In this document: positions 33,930-45,545 of the stretch, one piece after another | Layout of the letters: every line of letters starts with the position of its first letter | Position numbering within the stretch: the first letter of the stretch is position 1 | NCBI GenBank assembly: GCA_029204045.2 | Contig: CM055075.1 | Coordinates: 27,790,637-27,854,636 of the forward strand | Direction: 5' to 3' | From: Tillandsia leiboldiana | Lineage: Eukaryota; Streptophyta; Magnoliopsida; Poales; Bromeliaceae | Length of the DNA: 64,000 bases | Program-made: the position numbers and the translations under genes | Notes under the pieces: model-generated | Told to the model about the DNA's origin: nothing | What the model saw: only the letters and a program-made list of their open reading frames with translations | Databases searched by the model: none

Positions 33930-36900
33930 GTGCCCTTTTGTAATTTTTCTATTCAGGGACCTTAATTTACGGAAGTACCCGCGTATATACCATGTGCTGT
34001 ATTAGTGAAATAACTATTGTTGGTGTGAGGACTTCTATGGTATTTTGGAAATTGTTTGGGATAGTAATGTTCTAGAATCTCAAACAAGGCGGCTCAATTT
34101 TTATTTTTTTTTTAATTTTTTTTTGGGGTTAAAAATTATGGCACTCAGATATAAATTTTTTAATTTTACTGTTTTTAAAAAAATTTGTTTGATTCGATTG
34201 GTTTGAATTATAGAATCTGTTGAAAATTTAGTACTCGTTTCGGTATTAGATTTTATAAATCTATAATTCGCTTCGGTATTGCTTGTTAGATTCCGCAACG
34301 AAAAAATCAAATCAAATTTTTATCATAAATCTTTTTTCTCAATAAAACACCAAAATATACCTAAAACTAGTTAAATTAAAATTTTATTTTAATTAATATT
34401 TAAATTTAAATTAATTTACCAATAATTGATTTAAATATTAATTCTAATTCCATTAAGATTTAATTACAGATCTAAACAAATCCTAACCGAATTAATGAAT
34501 CACATATAGGATACTCTTATCAAGTTTTTTTTTTTTATAAATTCAGAAGAGTCATTGTTGAATGATTTAAATAAAATAAAATTAAATTCAGATTGCAAAA
34601 TCAATGGCTAAGTGTGCAAAAATAACTCCTAAATTTCATTTTCTGTTTTAAGGAATAGTTTGGTCATGTGTAGTTATAATTATATTTAGATCAAAATTCA
34701 GTATTTAGTTTGATGTTTTTGAATTCAAATGTTGCAGGTAGAATTATATGAAAAAATCGTCAAAATTGAAGAGCCCAAATGTTTTTAAATAAGAAAAATT
34801 CTACATTAGAGATAATCTCACCGGGCAATTTTAAAAAACATGTTCCTCATTTACATAAAATCAAATAAATTATTTATAATTACAACACTTTTTACTCTAT
34901 CAAATCAAACAAAAATCATGATTTTATTTACTTCCAACCAAAGAGTAGCTTCTAAAACCTAGAAATTGCATAAATCATTGGTAAACAGACAATTTTATCA
35001 AAAATAAAAATAAAAATAAAAAATAAATGAAAATTCTAGCAAAAAGTTGAAATACACTTTTAGCCTGAGAGTAGATGCTAATACAAAAAAATAATAATTT
35101 TTTTGTAACTACTAGGAGCACTTTTTCAAACAGTACTTGTTGTTAAAAAAAAAGCTCAAGTCACATCAAAAAGGCCCAGTATAACCTTCCACTTATCACT
35201 TTTCTCTGCTCCATCTGCATTATTTTTAAAGAATGAAGCACAATAACAACTTTTCTGCATGTACAAAAGCCAACCTACTAAAAAAAGAGGGACAGGGCTC
35301 CTAAACATTAGTGATGCCCATAAATCAGGAATTCCATATTTGGAAACTTGAAGCTTCAAGTCTCCAACCAAGCCATATCCAAATTCAAGCTGCAGAAGCA
35401 ATCATACCCATGAATCTAAACTTCTTTTCTGAACATGATGCATCCATCAGATCCAGATTCTGCACATACAATGCTTATGCATAAGGAATCTCACAGCATG
35501 AAACCAATACATGTAAACCTCATGATTTATTGCTATGATCTTGTTAATAAAACCAGAGAGAACATGGCCCAACATGAAAGCAAGCAATTATGGGAGAAAA
35601 TAGTGGATCATATAGTCAACTCTGCCAAAAAACAAAAGGAAAATAATAGGCTTTCCAGTGAATCATATGATATTATTAAAAGAAGAAGTAACATGTTCCA
35701 ACAAGTATGTGCTCAGAAAACATGTTCCAAGAGAGTACATCAAGCTCACATGGAGTAATATGCAAATTTGCAGTACCTGGTGCTGGGCATACCATCTTCT
35801 CTTCTTCAATGCAGGGATATTCTATTTCTGGCTTGCTTAATTCCAGTCATCAAGAATTTTCCTGCTCAAATTCCAAGGAGATAAGTAAGAAAATGTTCCA
35901 TGGTACATGCAGTTCACATTACAGAATAGCATGCTACCAATTGAGCCCCTGCAGCTTTTCCAGGATGTGTTTTCTTTTCAGATGCACATGTGCAATCCCT
36001 ATTGACCCTTTTTCAGAAAAAAGAAGCACATGAACATTTGTCACAATTAATGGTTGGAAAACCAAGATTTGAATCAAATAGAGATGAGCCAAATTGGGAG
36101 GACACAGCTTAAACCCAGTAAGAAGAGCAGCATCTGAGTTCCAACATTTCAAATCAAAAAATGAAAAATTTTGCCGATCTGCTGTAAGACTCAGCTGTAT
36201 CTTTTAACTACCAATGCTCTTTTACGGGAAAAAAAGGAGAATGAGCTGAATCTACAAATACTATAGGTGCAGTAACTATGTGTATGATCTAATTAGTGAA
36301 TTACAGTAAATATTTCATGAAATTTGTGAATCTGAAATTCTACTCTTCCAAGTTCAAATGAGGCGATTTTCCAAATCCGTTCATTAAATTTGCTACTGTT
36401 TATACTTTACAGCGAGAATATCCGTAAAAACTACCAGGTGAGTGCTATTAAATGCTTAAAAATTAACTACTGGGAAATATCAAATAAAGACCTGAAAAAT
36501 TTGCTCTTTACTCAGTCATACTCATGGATTCTATTCTATAAAGAAAAGTTATCGAACCGTTAGATGAATACACCTTTTTCCCTCTTCATTATTCCACATA
36601 CCCGCAAACTTTAATGCGCCTCTATATCTTTGCAAACTTGCTAAGATTTTTAATAAGAATATTCTTGCAAGTGCATTCACGACAAATATCTGAAAATGCT
36701 TCACAAATACTCAACAGAGAAGGAAAAAAAAAAGAAAAAGCATGCAAAGAATTGTGGGCTTCCACCATGTATGCAAATTAATTTATTAGATTCCACAAAC
36801 CAGAAACAAAGGAGGCACAGATGAATTTAGCATAATTAAATATGAAAGCAACAATGGAGAAGTTATTCTTAGACTAATTCTATCTCAGGCAGCATAAAAC

Positions 36901-37155
36901 AACAACAAAAATATAGGTTTTCTCATTTAAAAATAACAAAAGACGCTTCCTACAAGGTATAATAAGACCATCAGTGGCAACGACGAGCAGATGACTCAGC
37001 TGACTCTAAAAGCTACAATTTTGAAAACAAATAGGCGATTAAGAAAAGTGCCAAATCTTTAGCAACAAAAAAAAACAACAACAATTATAAGAATCTTCAA
37101 ATTAAACCTTATACCGAGCCTCCGAATAGAATTACTCTCCTCGAGCAGCTTTCAT
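33930..37155. other. Intergenic DNA, no gene seen
   Basis: AT-rich. The part at 35150-36200 is less skewed and has short overlapping frames on both strands with no domain. It might be part of an unrecognised non-coding transcript. Nothing else is supportable. Confidence 0.5.
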
Positions 37156-38598
37156 TTAGGCAACGGCAGGCATGTCCTTGAGCCACTGATCAAGCGGCTT
37201 CCCGATCGAGTAAACAATGAACCCAATCTCTCTCAGCTTCTCGGGGTCGATTACATTACGCCCGTCGAAGATGAACGCCGGTTTCTGCATGTTATCGTAG
37301 ATCTTCGCATAGTCGAGCTTCTTGAACTCGTCCCATTCGGTCAAAATGCAGACCCCGTGGGCCCCCTTGGTGGCCTCGTACGCGTCCCACGTCACGGTGA
37401 CCTGCTTCACAGCCGTCGGGCTCATCGGCTGGAGGTGGATCGGGTGGTCCCAGTCGAACTTGTTCATCGCGAGATCGCGTTGGATTTGATCCTCGGTTAC
37501 TTGAGGATCAAAGATGCTAATCTTAGCCTTATCACCCAAAAGCCCCTTGCACACATCGATCGCGGGGGTCTCCCTTGTATCACCAGTGTCCTTCTTAAAG
37601 GCAAATCCGAGAACGGCAATCTTCTTCCCCGCAACCGTGTTGAACATGGAGGACACAACCCGGTTCACGAACCGGCTCTTTTGGTAGTCGTTGATCTTGA
37701 TCACCTGCTTCCAGTAGTTGGCGACCTCCGGCAGGCCGTTGCACTCACAGATGTAAACCAGGTTCAAGATATCCTTCTGGAAGCAGGAGCCACCGAATCC
37801 GACACTAGCGTTCAAGAACTTGGGCCCGATGCGGGAGTCCTTGCCCACAGCATAAGCCACCTCGGCCACATCGGCGCCCGTGGCCTCGCAGAGTGCTGAC
37901 ATGGCATTGACAGAAGAAATCCTCTGAGCAAGGAAGGCATTTGCAGCGAGCTTAGATAGCTCTGCGGACCATAGGTTGGTGGTTAAGATCCGATCCTCGG
38001 GGACCCAATTGGCATAGACCTCTTTTAGGGCCTGAACAGCTTTCTGACCTCCAGGGGTCTCCCGCCCACCGATGAGAACACGGTCTGGGTTGAAGAGGTC
38101 CTGAATTGCAGTTCCCTCAGCGAGGAACTCAGGGTTGGAGAGGATCTGGAAGTTGATTCCTTTGCTATTGTGGGTCAAGATCTTCTCGATGGCCTCGGCA
38201 GTCTTGACCGGGACCGTTGACTTTTCGACCACAATCTTGTCGGACTTGGCCACGTCGGCAATCATGCGGGCAGCACTCTCCCAGTAGGTGAGATCAGCAG
38301 CCTTGCCGGCACCGAGTCCGCGGGTCTTGGTCGGGGTGTTGACCGAGACAAAGATAATGTCAGACTCCGCCACGTGCTTCTCGATATCCGTGCTGAAGAA
38401 GAGGTTGCGGCCGCGGCACTGCTTGACAACATCATCGAGGCCCGGCTCGTAGATGGGGAGCTGGTCACTGTTCCATGCTGAGATTCGAGTAACGGAAATG
38501 TCGACAACGACGACCTCGACTGCTGGGCACTTGACGGCAATCACGGCCATTGTGGGGCCACCAACATAGCCGGCGCCGAGGCAGCAGATCTTCACCAT
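37156..38598 (-). CDS. UGD: UDP-glucose 6-dehydrogenase
   Basis: A single uninterrupted coding exon of 480 residues, the standard plant length, from the ATG at 38598 (MVKICC); upstream in-frame codons include no ATG. The enzyme oxidises UDP-glucose to UDP-glucuronate with two NAD+ in the cytosol, feeding pectin and hemicellulose precursors. Residues 8-13 (GAGYVG) are the Rossmann dinucleotide site. SAELSKLAANAFLAQR (211-226) and FGGSCFQKD (268-276) carry the conserved lysine and the catalytic Cys272. The C-terminal UDP-binding domain ends DMPAVA. The coding exon is preceded by a 955-bp leader intron (38616-39570), as is usual for plant UGD genes. Confidence 0.97.
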   Translation of the reverse strand: MVKICCLGAGYVGGPTMAVIAVKCPAVEVVVVDISVTRISAWNSDQLPIYEPGLDDVVKQCRGRNLFFSTDIEKHVAESDIIFVSVNTPTKTRGLGAGKAADLTYWESAARMIADVAKSDKIVVEKSTVPVKTAEAIEKILTHNSKGINFQILSNPEFLAEGTAIQDLFNPDRVLIGGRETPGGQKAVQALKEVYANWVPEDRILTTNLWSAELSKLAANAFLAQRISSVNAMSALCEATGADVAEVAYAVGKDSRIGPKFLNASVGFGGSCFQKDILNLVYICECNGLPEVANYWKQVIKINDYQKSRFVNRVVSSMFNTVAGKKIAVLGFAFKKDTGDTRETPAIDVCKGLLGDKAKISIFDPQVTEDQIQRDLAMNKFDWDHPIHLQPMSPTAVKQVTVTWDAYEATKGAHGVCILTEWDEFKKLDYAKIYDNMQKPAFIFDGRNVIDPEKLREIGFIVYSIGKPLDQWLKDMPAVA

Positions 38599-39570
38599 CT
38601 TTTTTAGCTTAAAAACTGTTTGAATTAATGCCACAAAAACAGAAAAACAAGCCTAATGAGATAATATCAAAAGACTAATCTTTCTAAGGCATTTTTGAGC
38701 AAAAAGTCGGACGGCAAAGCAACTCTTTCAAAACCTTATTACTTGTTAACAAACCAAACAGTTCCGGGGATGAATTTAAAACTTCCAATGATCAAATAAG
38801 AAAATCAGGAGAGAAAAAAAAAAAAAAAAAAACACAGCATTACTTCTAGAAGCATGTGAAAGAATCTTAAACAACAATACAGAACATAATACATAGAAAG
38901 ATCAATCTTATTCTAACATTAGTATATTTTAAAATAAATTTGATTCAAAAAATATATAAAAGATGAAGCTCATTGGCATATGTGTTTAACTATTATTAAA
39001 GAGCAGGGGCTCAATCTACACCTGAGATTAACCTCGATGATATTGGTAAGTTAATGAGGACACAGATCAAATTGAATAAAATAAAACATACAATTCAACC
39101 ACAAGAACCTGTAGATCTATATAAGATCTCCCTGATCCCTCACATTGAATCCTGATATAGTCCACAGATCTATAAAAAACGTCTTCAAATCTATTAAATT
39201 CTAAAGCTAATAACGCAAATTAGCTAAAATATGAACAGATCTAGTTCCCAGCACACATTCCCACTCCTACAAACATTCAGATCCACATTTTCCAGCAAAA
39301 AAAAGACTCGATCTAACCCAAATTTTCCCCAAATGGACCAAATCCGCCTCAAAAATGCATAGAAACCTACAGATCTACGAGATCCCAAAGTCAACGTACA
39401 CAATCACAAACTCAGATCTGAGAGAGAACCAAAGAAATCGCAGAGCCATGATTGATTCACGAATCGAAACAAATTGCACCACTAAAATCACAGATCCAGC
39501 ATCAAATGAGATCATAAACAGATCGAGACCTCCGGATGATAGATCAGATGAGATCGGATCGGAAATTTAC

Positions 39571-39665
39571 CTCTCGGAGTCGTTCCTCGTCGTCCCTAGG
39601 TCGAGAATGAGGGGAGAGGGAGAGAGAATGAGGGGAGAGGGTTGGGAGGAGGAGCTCTATAAATA
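39571..39665 (-). promoter_or_regulatory. UGD 5' UTR exon and core promoter
   Basis: A good donor (GAGAG|GTAAAT) at 39571/39570 pairs with the acceptor AACAG at 38616, 17 bases before the ATG. Upstream of the donor is a pyrimidine-rich leader (CTCTCCC repeats) and a TATA-like TATTTATAG on the minus strand at 39657-39665. The exact start site is inferred. Confidence 0.55.
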
Positions 39666-39750
39666 CTAGTAGAAGCGCGGGGTGTGAGATCTACACATCC
39701 CTCGTTCGAGGAACAAACCATATAAATATATATATATATAAAAAAATAAA

Positions 39751-39944
39751 ACTTATATATTTTTAAAAACTAAAGTTAAATCATATAAATTTTTTATTAT
39801 TAAATTTATATTAATATTTGTATAATTATAAAATCAACTACAAAGATAAAAAAATAAATTATAATTACATAAATCTCAATACAAATTTAATAATAAAAAA
39901 TTTATAAATATGAATAAACTTGTACTTTTAAAAATATATAATCC
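39751..39944. mobile_element. AT-rich foldback MITE, Micron-like (copy A)
   Basis: Inverted arms of about 80 bp share the core ataaattttttattattaaat. The left border is a TA-rich run (39727-39740). It is the same family as 40010-40197 and 12465-12651. Confidence 0.6.
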
Positions 39945-40009
39945 TTACTTTCTTTCTCTCTATATATATATAGATATAAAGTAGAGCTATATATAGAGAG
40001 AGAGTAGGG

Positions 40010-40197
40010 CTTATATACTTTTAAAATTACAGATTCATCCATATTTATAAATTTTTTATTATTAAATTTATATTAAAATTTGTATTTTTTATTTTATATT
40101 TTTTTTACTTTATAAAAATACAAATCTTAATAGAAATTTAATAATAAAAAATTTATAAATATGGATGGACTCGAGTTTTTAAAAATATATAAACTCT
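40010..40197. mobile_element. AT-rich foldback MITE, Micron-like (copy B)
   Basis: Inverted arms with catccatatttataaatttt on the left and its mirror aaaatttataaatatggatg on the right. It is bordered by (TA)n/(GA)n at 39960-40005 and by a (TA)n run at 40202-40260. It lies about 65 bp from copy A. Confidence 0.62.
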
Positions 40198-40198
40198 A

Positions 40199-40201
<3 letters not shown>

Positions 40202-40260
<59 letters not shown>
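40202..40260. repeat. (TA)n microsatellite
   Basis: About 29 TA units directly adjoining MITE copy B. Confidence 0.95.
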
Positions 40261-40269
<9 letters not shown>

Positions 40270-40879
40270 GAATCCAAAAAAAAAAAAAGGAAAATAAAAA
40301 TTAAAAGAAAAAAAAAAAAAAAAAAAAAAGTCAAAGGGTGAAGGTAGAGAGATGAGCTGGAGCGCTCTCTCACGGTTTCGACGAATCTCATTACACTGCA
40401 ACAATTTTTTTTTAATATTTTGGTAAAATTATAACGAGCCACCCTCATTTGTAGATAATTTGAAAAGCATTTTTTTATATTCACCCACTTTGAATCTACC
40501 CTCTTATTTTTCAAAATATAATTTAACTTTAAATTTAAACAAAATTTATAATTATTAAATTTGTAAAAACCTTATTTATTTATTTTTAAACCACAATAAT
40601 TTTTTTTTTTTCCTTATTGTACATTTTTTTTTTTTTTCTCTACATGTGGGGTCATAGTAGGACTCAAATCAGTTAGAGTTGTTTGGGTTTATTGATTTGA
40701 ACGTGCAATGACATGCCAAAATAAAATAATAAAATCTACAAAATCTATAAATTTAACAAAATCTTAAAAAAATGTATATTTTATATTCGATCGGTCTAAC
40801 ATTACAATATCTTTCAAAAATTATTTTATGATTCGTGAAATAACCTTGAATAAAATATATAATATATATTTTAAAAATA

Positions 40880-41253
40880 GACTAAATTACAGAAAATTTT
40901 TCTGTAATATTTTGTTTTTTCGTTTTGCCCTCCTGTATTTTAAAAACTTATATTTTGCCCCCTCGAAATATGCATTTACCTCCGCCGTCACCATTTCGTG
41001 AGTGAACCGTCAATTTTTTAAAAAATATTATTGAATATACCCAAAATACCTTTCAAGAATGACGGAAAATAAGCTAAAATATATTCTCTCCAATATAAGA
41101 TAAGAGCATTTTCGTCAATTTACCTCTTCCGTTAACACGGTTGCCCTCTAAAGACAATTCGGTAATTACGAGGAAGCAAAATGTAGACTTTTAAAAGACA
41201 TGAGGTAAAGTGAAAAAATAGAATATTACAGAAGGATTTTCTGTAATTTAGCC
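40880..41253. mobile_element. 374-bp terminal-inverted-repeat element
   Basis: The ends are long inverted repeats (about 70 bp, imperfect): GACTAAATTACAGAAAATTT at the left and its mirror ending TTTTCTGTAATTTAGCC at the right. Possible imperfect 9-bp flanking repeats are TTAAAAATA and TTAAAATAA. No coding capacity. The superfamily is uncertain, though the layout suits a Mutator-type MITE. Confidence 0.65.
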
Positions 41254-42367
41254 TTAAAATAAATATACAAATAAATTTTTTTTTTAAAAAAAATAACTCT
41301 ACTTCTTTGGTTTTCCGCGAGAAGGTAAAATAATTGTTATTTTTCAAAAACTTAAGTTATTAGGTTTTATTTGATTAGAAGATAAAATAAAAAAAAACAA
41401 AATCTGATGTTCATAAATTTCATATTCAATATAAGATAGATAAATAAAATACTTATAAAAATTAATATATATATATTAAACAAGGATATAAAAAAATAAT
41501 TAAAAAAAAATTATGTGAAATGGCATCAAATCACCATCATATAAAAATGGAAAATCTACGGTTATGATGGGAACGTGGAGGACCACTTCAACAAACAGTT
41601 TTTGAAACCACCCCTCTCATGTAGGAGAAAGGAGACCTTTCATATAAAATCTCATTAAAAAATTTCTAATTTGTTGTGCCATATTAAATTTGTTTTTATT
41701 CAATAATTATTTTTAAAAAAATTAACTTTTAAAAAAAAAAAAATTAATATGAAAAAATATTAACAATTACATTTATGTTACTATGGAAATATTTGGTAGC
41801 TTAGATTAATGTATGTAATTATAAATTTTTTTGTTTGGTTTAGTAAAATTAGGCGGTTATTTTATTCTGTATTTTAAAAAATATTATTTTTTTATTAGTT
41901 AATTTTTTTGGATGGTTCAATAATATAAAACGAATATAGCGTATTATTAATATTTTAAAATAATTTTGAAAAACAAAATTAGAACCGTGATTTTTTTTTA
42001 TTGTTGTTCAAAAAAAATGTCGAAAAAAAAAACCAACAACACCATTTTAGAAAAGAAAAAAAATAATACTGTTAAGAAAAATAACACGTGATGTTTTTTT
42101 CTCCCAAAAAATCCCCTCACAGAAGCAGCTAAGGTTTTAATATTAATTATCATGTATAAATATATAATTTTATAATATATAAAATTATATATAAATATAA
42201 AATTTAAATTAATAATTAAAAAATAATTATTTTATATTTAGTGGCTGTAAATTTAAAAAGTAATAGAATTCATAAATACAAATCTCAACTTCGGTCTATA
42301 AAATAGAATAAATATAACTAAAGTAATTAAAAGTGTATAAAATGAACTTGGTGTAATTACACCTGCA

Positions 42368-42557
42368 GCATTTACAACTATACTTATTTTCACTTACACT
42401 GGTTTTGTAAATTCATCAAACCAAACAATCCCTAAGTAACAAGATTTCAAATTTAAAATCTTGCATTTACAACTATACTTATTTTCACTTACACTGGTTT
42501 TGTAAATTCATCAAACCAAACAATCCCTAAGTAACAAGATTTCAAATTTAAAATCTT
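42368..42557. repeat. 95-bp perfect tandem duplication
   Basis: Two adjacent identical units (42368-42462 and 42463-42557), both starting gcatttacaactatactta and ending aaaatctt. The identity implies a very recent duplication or an assembly artefact. Confidence 0.9.
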
Positions 42558-44052
42558 TTCGTATATTATATTTGGTTCATATATAAGTAAGAATTACTTA
42601 TTTCAGGAATAAATATAAGTTCAGGAATAAGACCAATTTTATGTTTGGATAAAAATTAAATTATTTTTGGAAATAAGAAAAATAATGTTTGAATAGTTAA
42701 ATTGAAATAGTGAGAATATTAGTAATTATAATTTAAAAATAATAATATTTTATCTACTTAATTAACGTAAAAAAATATTATTAAATAATAATTTAACTTA
42801 TTTAATTAACTATTGCTAAATAATTCTAAATATTAATTGATAAAATAATTAACAATAATAATTATTGTTAATAAATAATTTAATAAATTAATAAATTAAT
42901 TAGTTATTTATTTAATAATTAGATAATTGGTTAAAAATAATTAGATTAGTCAAAATATTAAATTAATTAAAAAATTAATATAATAATTAAAATTATATTT
43001 ATTTTAATTAAGTTTATAATCAATGAGAACAAGCTTATTTCAGAAAAATGACTGAAATAGTAATTCTAGCTTTATACCAGTTTATCCACAAAAACAAAAA
43101 TTATTATTCTCATCTATAACCAAATACATTTTGAAAATAAAACTGAAACAAGACCATATTTCAAGATTTGTACTGAACCAAACGTTGCTTTACTCAACTG
43201 CGCTATATACATTAAATCAAAATAAAATTATTTTATTTTAACTTTTATACCAAATAAGTAATTATTAGATAACTTATTTCTACAACTACAAAAGACAAAA
43301 ATTGGATTAAAAGGATTACTTTTATTAGAACTCATTGATGGAACCATAATTTTTTGAAATTTTTTTTTGTTGGATTAATGCTAATGACTTGTTACCAAAT
43401 CCCAAGCCATGCATGTGCATCACATGGGCTACTTTAGTTGTGCGTTTGATCTTGGTGCTCTATTATTATTTTTATTATTATTCCTTTTTATTTTTTTTAA
43501 ATTTTTATTTAATTGTCACCATTACATTTTACAAATTTAAAAAATAAAAAACACATGGAAACCATAACATAATAAAAATGTTGTATTTTAGTATCCATAT
43601 AAGATGTACTATTTCATGTGTATGGCCAGAATACTTTTAAAAATAAATTTACTTGTACATTCAAATCAACAATAAATATTATTAAATATAATTTATATTA
43701 CTTAATTAAAAATTTAAATTTTATAATTTTTTGACGATGCTTATCAAATAGTCTTAAATAGTATAGATTAAATTTAACGGTATTGATCATCGATCAGTTC
43801 AGATACTTCATCACTGAAATAGACGCGAAAATAAATATGACTGCGAAAATAAATATGACTTTTTAATTTTAGAACTAACGCCGAAAATGACTAGAAAGTA
43901 AACACAACCTTTGTAGGATTGATTTGGTATTGCATTTATTTTAAAATTTTTATATAATTTTATACATAAAAAAGTGTAAGTGCAGGTAATAAATTATTTA
44001 CAATTTTTTTACTCAAGGTGATTATTTGGCAACAAAAGAAAAAATTTAAAAG

Positions 44053-44091
<39 letters not shown>

Positions 44092-45153
44092 CTAAATTTT
44101 TTTAAAATAAATTATTATCTATTATTTTGCCAAATGCATTATAATTAGTTAATTATAAGAATAGAAAAAAAAATTTACTCCAACACATTAAATTATATAA
44201 AATTATTATTTAAAAATATAAACAATAAACATAATACTAATATTTTTTATTTATGTATATTATCGGATTATCGGCGCTAACTATTAATTATAAAAACTTA
44301 AGCTACTAAAAATACACAACTAATTCACTTAAAACGTACGCATATCCAATCGACCTTACGCCATTTTGAATATGACTCGATCTAATCCAGCCTCACGCTA
44401 TTTCAAACGTGATTCGATCCGACCTGACTTTTCATGAAAAGATAGAATGTTAGCTTCTTTAAATCAATAATGTAGTTATTTAATTTGTAAATTATTCACG
44501 AATAATTTGTAAATTATTAGAAATCCGAATTAAAGGGTATGTATGCGAATTTTTGAAACGGTCCCTATGCCATTTTTTTTTAAAAAAATAAAAATAAAAC
44601 AAAAATTTTGGATAGTTTCAATAATTCGACATACGCAAATTATTTAACCAAAAATTTAGATAAAAAAAATTTAGATAAAATATTTTAATAAAATTTTTGT
44701 GTCTTCAACTCTCTATTTGATCGGCCTAAATTTTTTTTTTTTTTTACTCATCATCTACTTTATTTTATAGCTCTCTATTTTATATTATTAAAAATTATAA
44801 CTATTTATATATACAAGTAGCATAATTTTTTTTTAAAAAAATTTAATAACCAAATCTTTTATCCTGAATTTTTAATTGATGAACATTTAAATTTTGTATA
44901 AATCAAATAACCGAATAATCAACTAATCTAATTTTTAAGCAATTTTTTTTAATAAATTTAAAATTTAAAATTTAAAATATAAATTTTATTCGTATCATAT
45001 TATATTATATATTAGTACCAATTTTTTATAGAATCCAAATCAACTAATTATGGTGAATATACGTCACCAGTTTCAATTAAACCGTGCGCAAGCAATGACG
45101 GTAAAATATAGAGAATTTGTTAATTCAACTGACATGATTTTTATTTTTTACCT

Positions 45154-45199
<46 letters not shown>

Positions 45200-45297
45200 C
45201 TCAGGTAAAAGAAAAATAGTTGAAAAATACTCATTTTTCTTTAACTAGAAATCTCATCAAAATCACATCTCCATAACATAACGAACCCTTTCAACGC

Positions 45298-45345
45298 CCC
45301 CCCCCCACCCCCCCCCCCCCCCGGGGGGCGAAAAAAAAAAAAAAA
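45298..45345. repeat. C-run joined to G-run and A-run
   Basis: About 26 C in two blocks split by one A, then six G, then CG and about 15 A. Such a junction is unusual in this AT-rich region. Confidence 0.85.
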
Positions 45346-45545
45346 GTTCTACTAGGCAAATAGCAAAAAAGTAAAGGATAGCCTCGTAAAATTACAAGCA
45401 TGGTATTTTAATGGAAAATAACTTATAACTTAAAAATATATACAAAACCTGTAGTAACGTTTGATTCTATACTGTGTGCTCCATGAACATCAGATAAAGG
45501 GAAGAGTAAGGATTTGAGTATATGAGGGCAAAAATTTACGCAACA

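Larger units (their letters stand above)
41254..45545. other. AT-rich intergenic DNA, no gene seen
   Basis: Very AT-rich with many A and T runs (e.g. T-run 44057-44087, A-run 45155-45197). It contains the 95-bp tandem duplication at 42368-42557 and an odd C-run/A-run junction at 45298-45345. No gene is supportable. Confidence 0.6.

Noticed and set aside
37357..37899. 180-codon plus-strand frame opposite UGD
   Set aside because: A shadow of the UGD coding strand caused by its GC-rich third positions.
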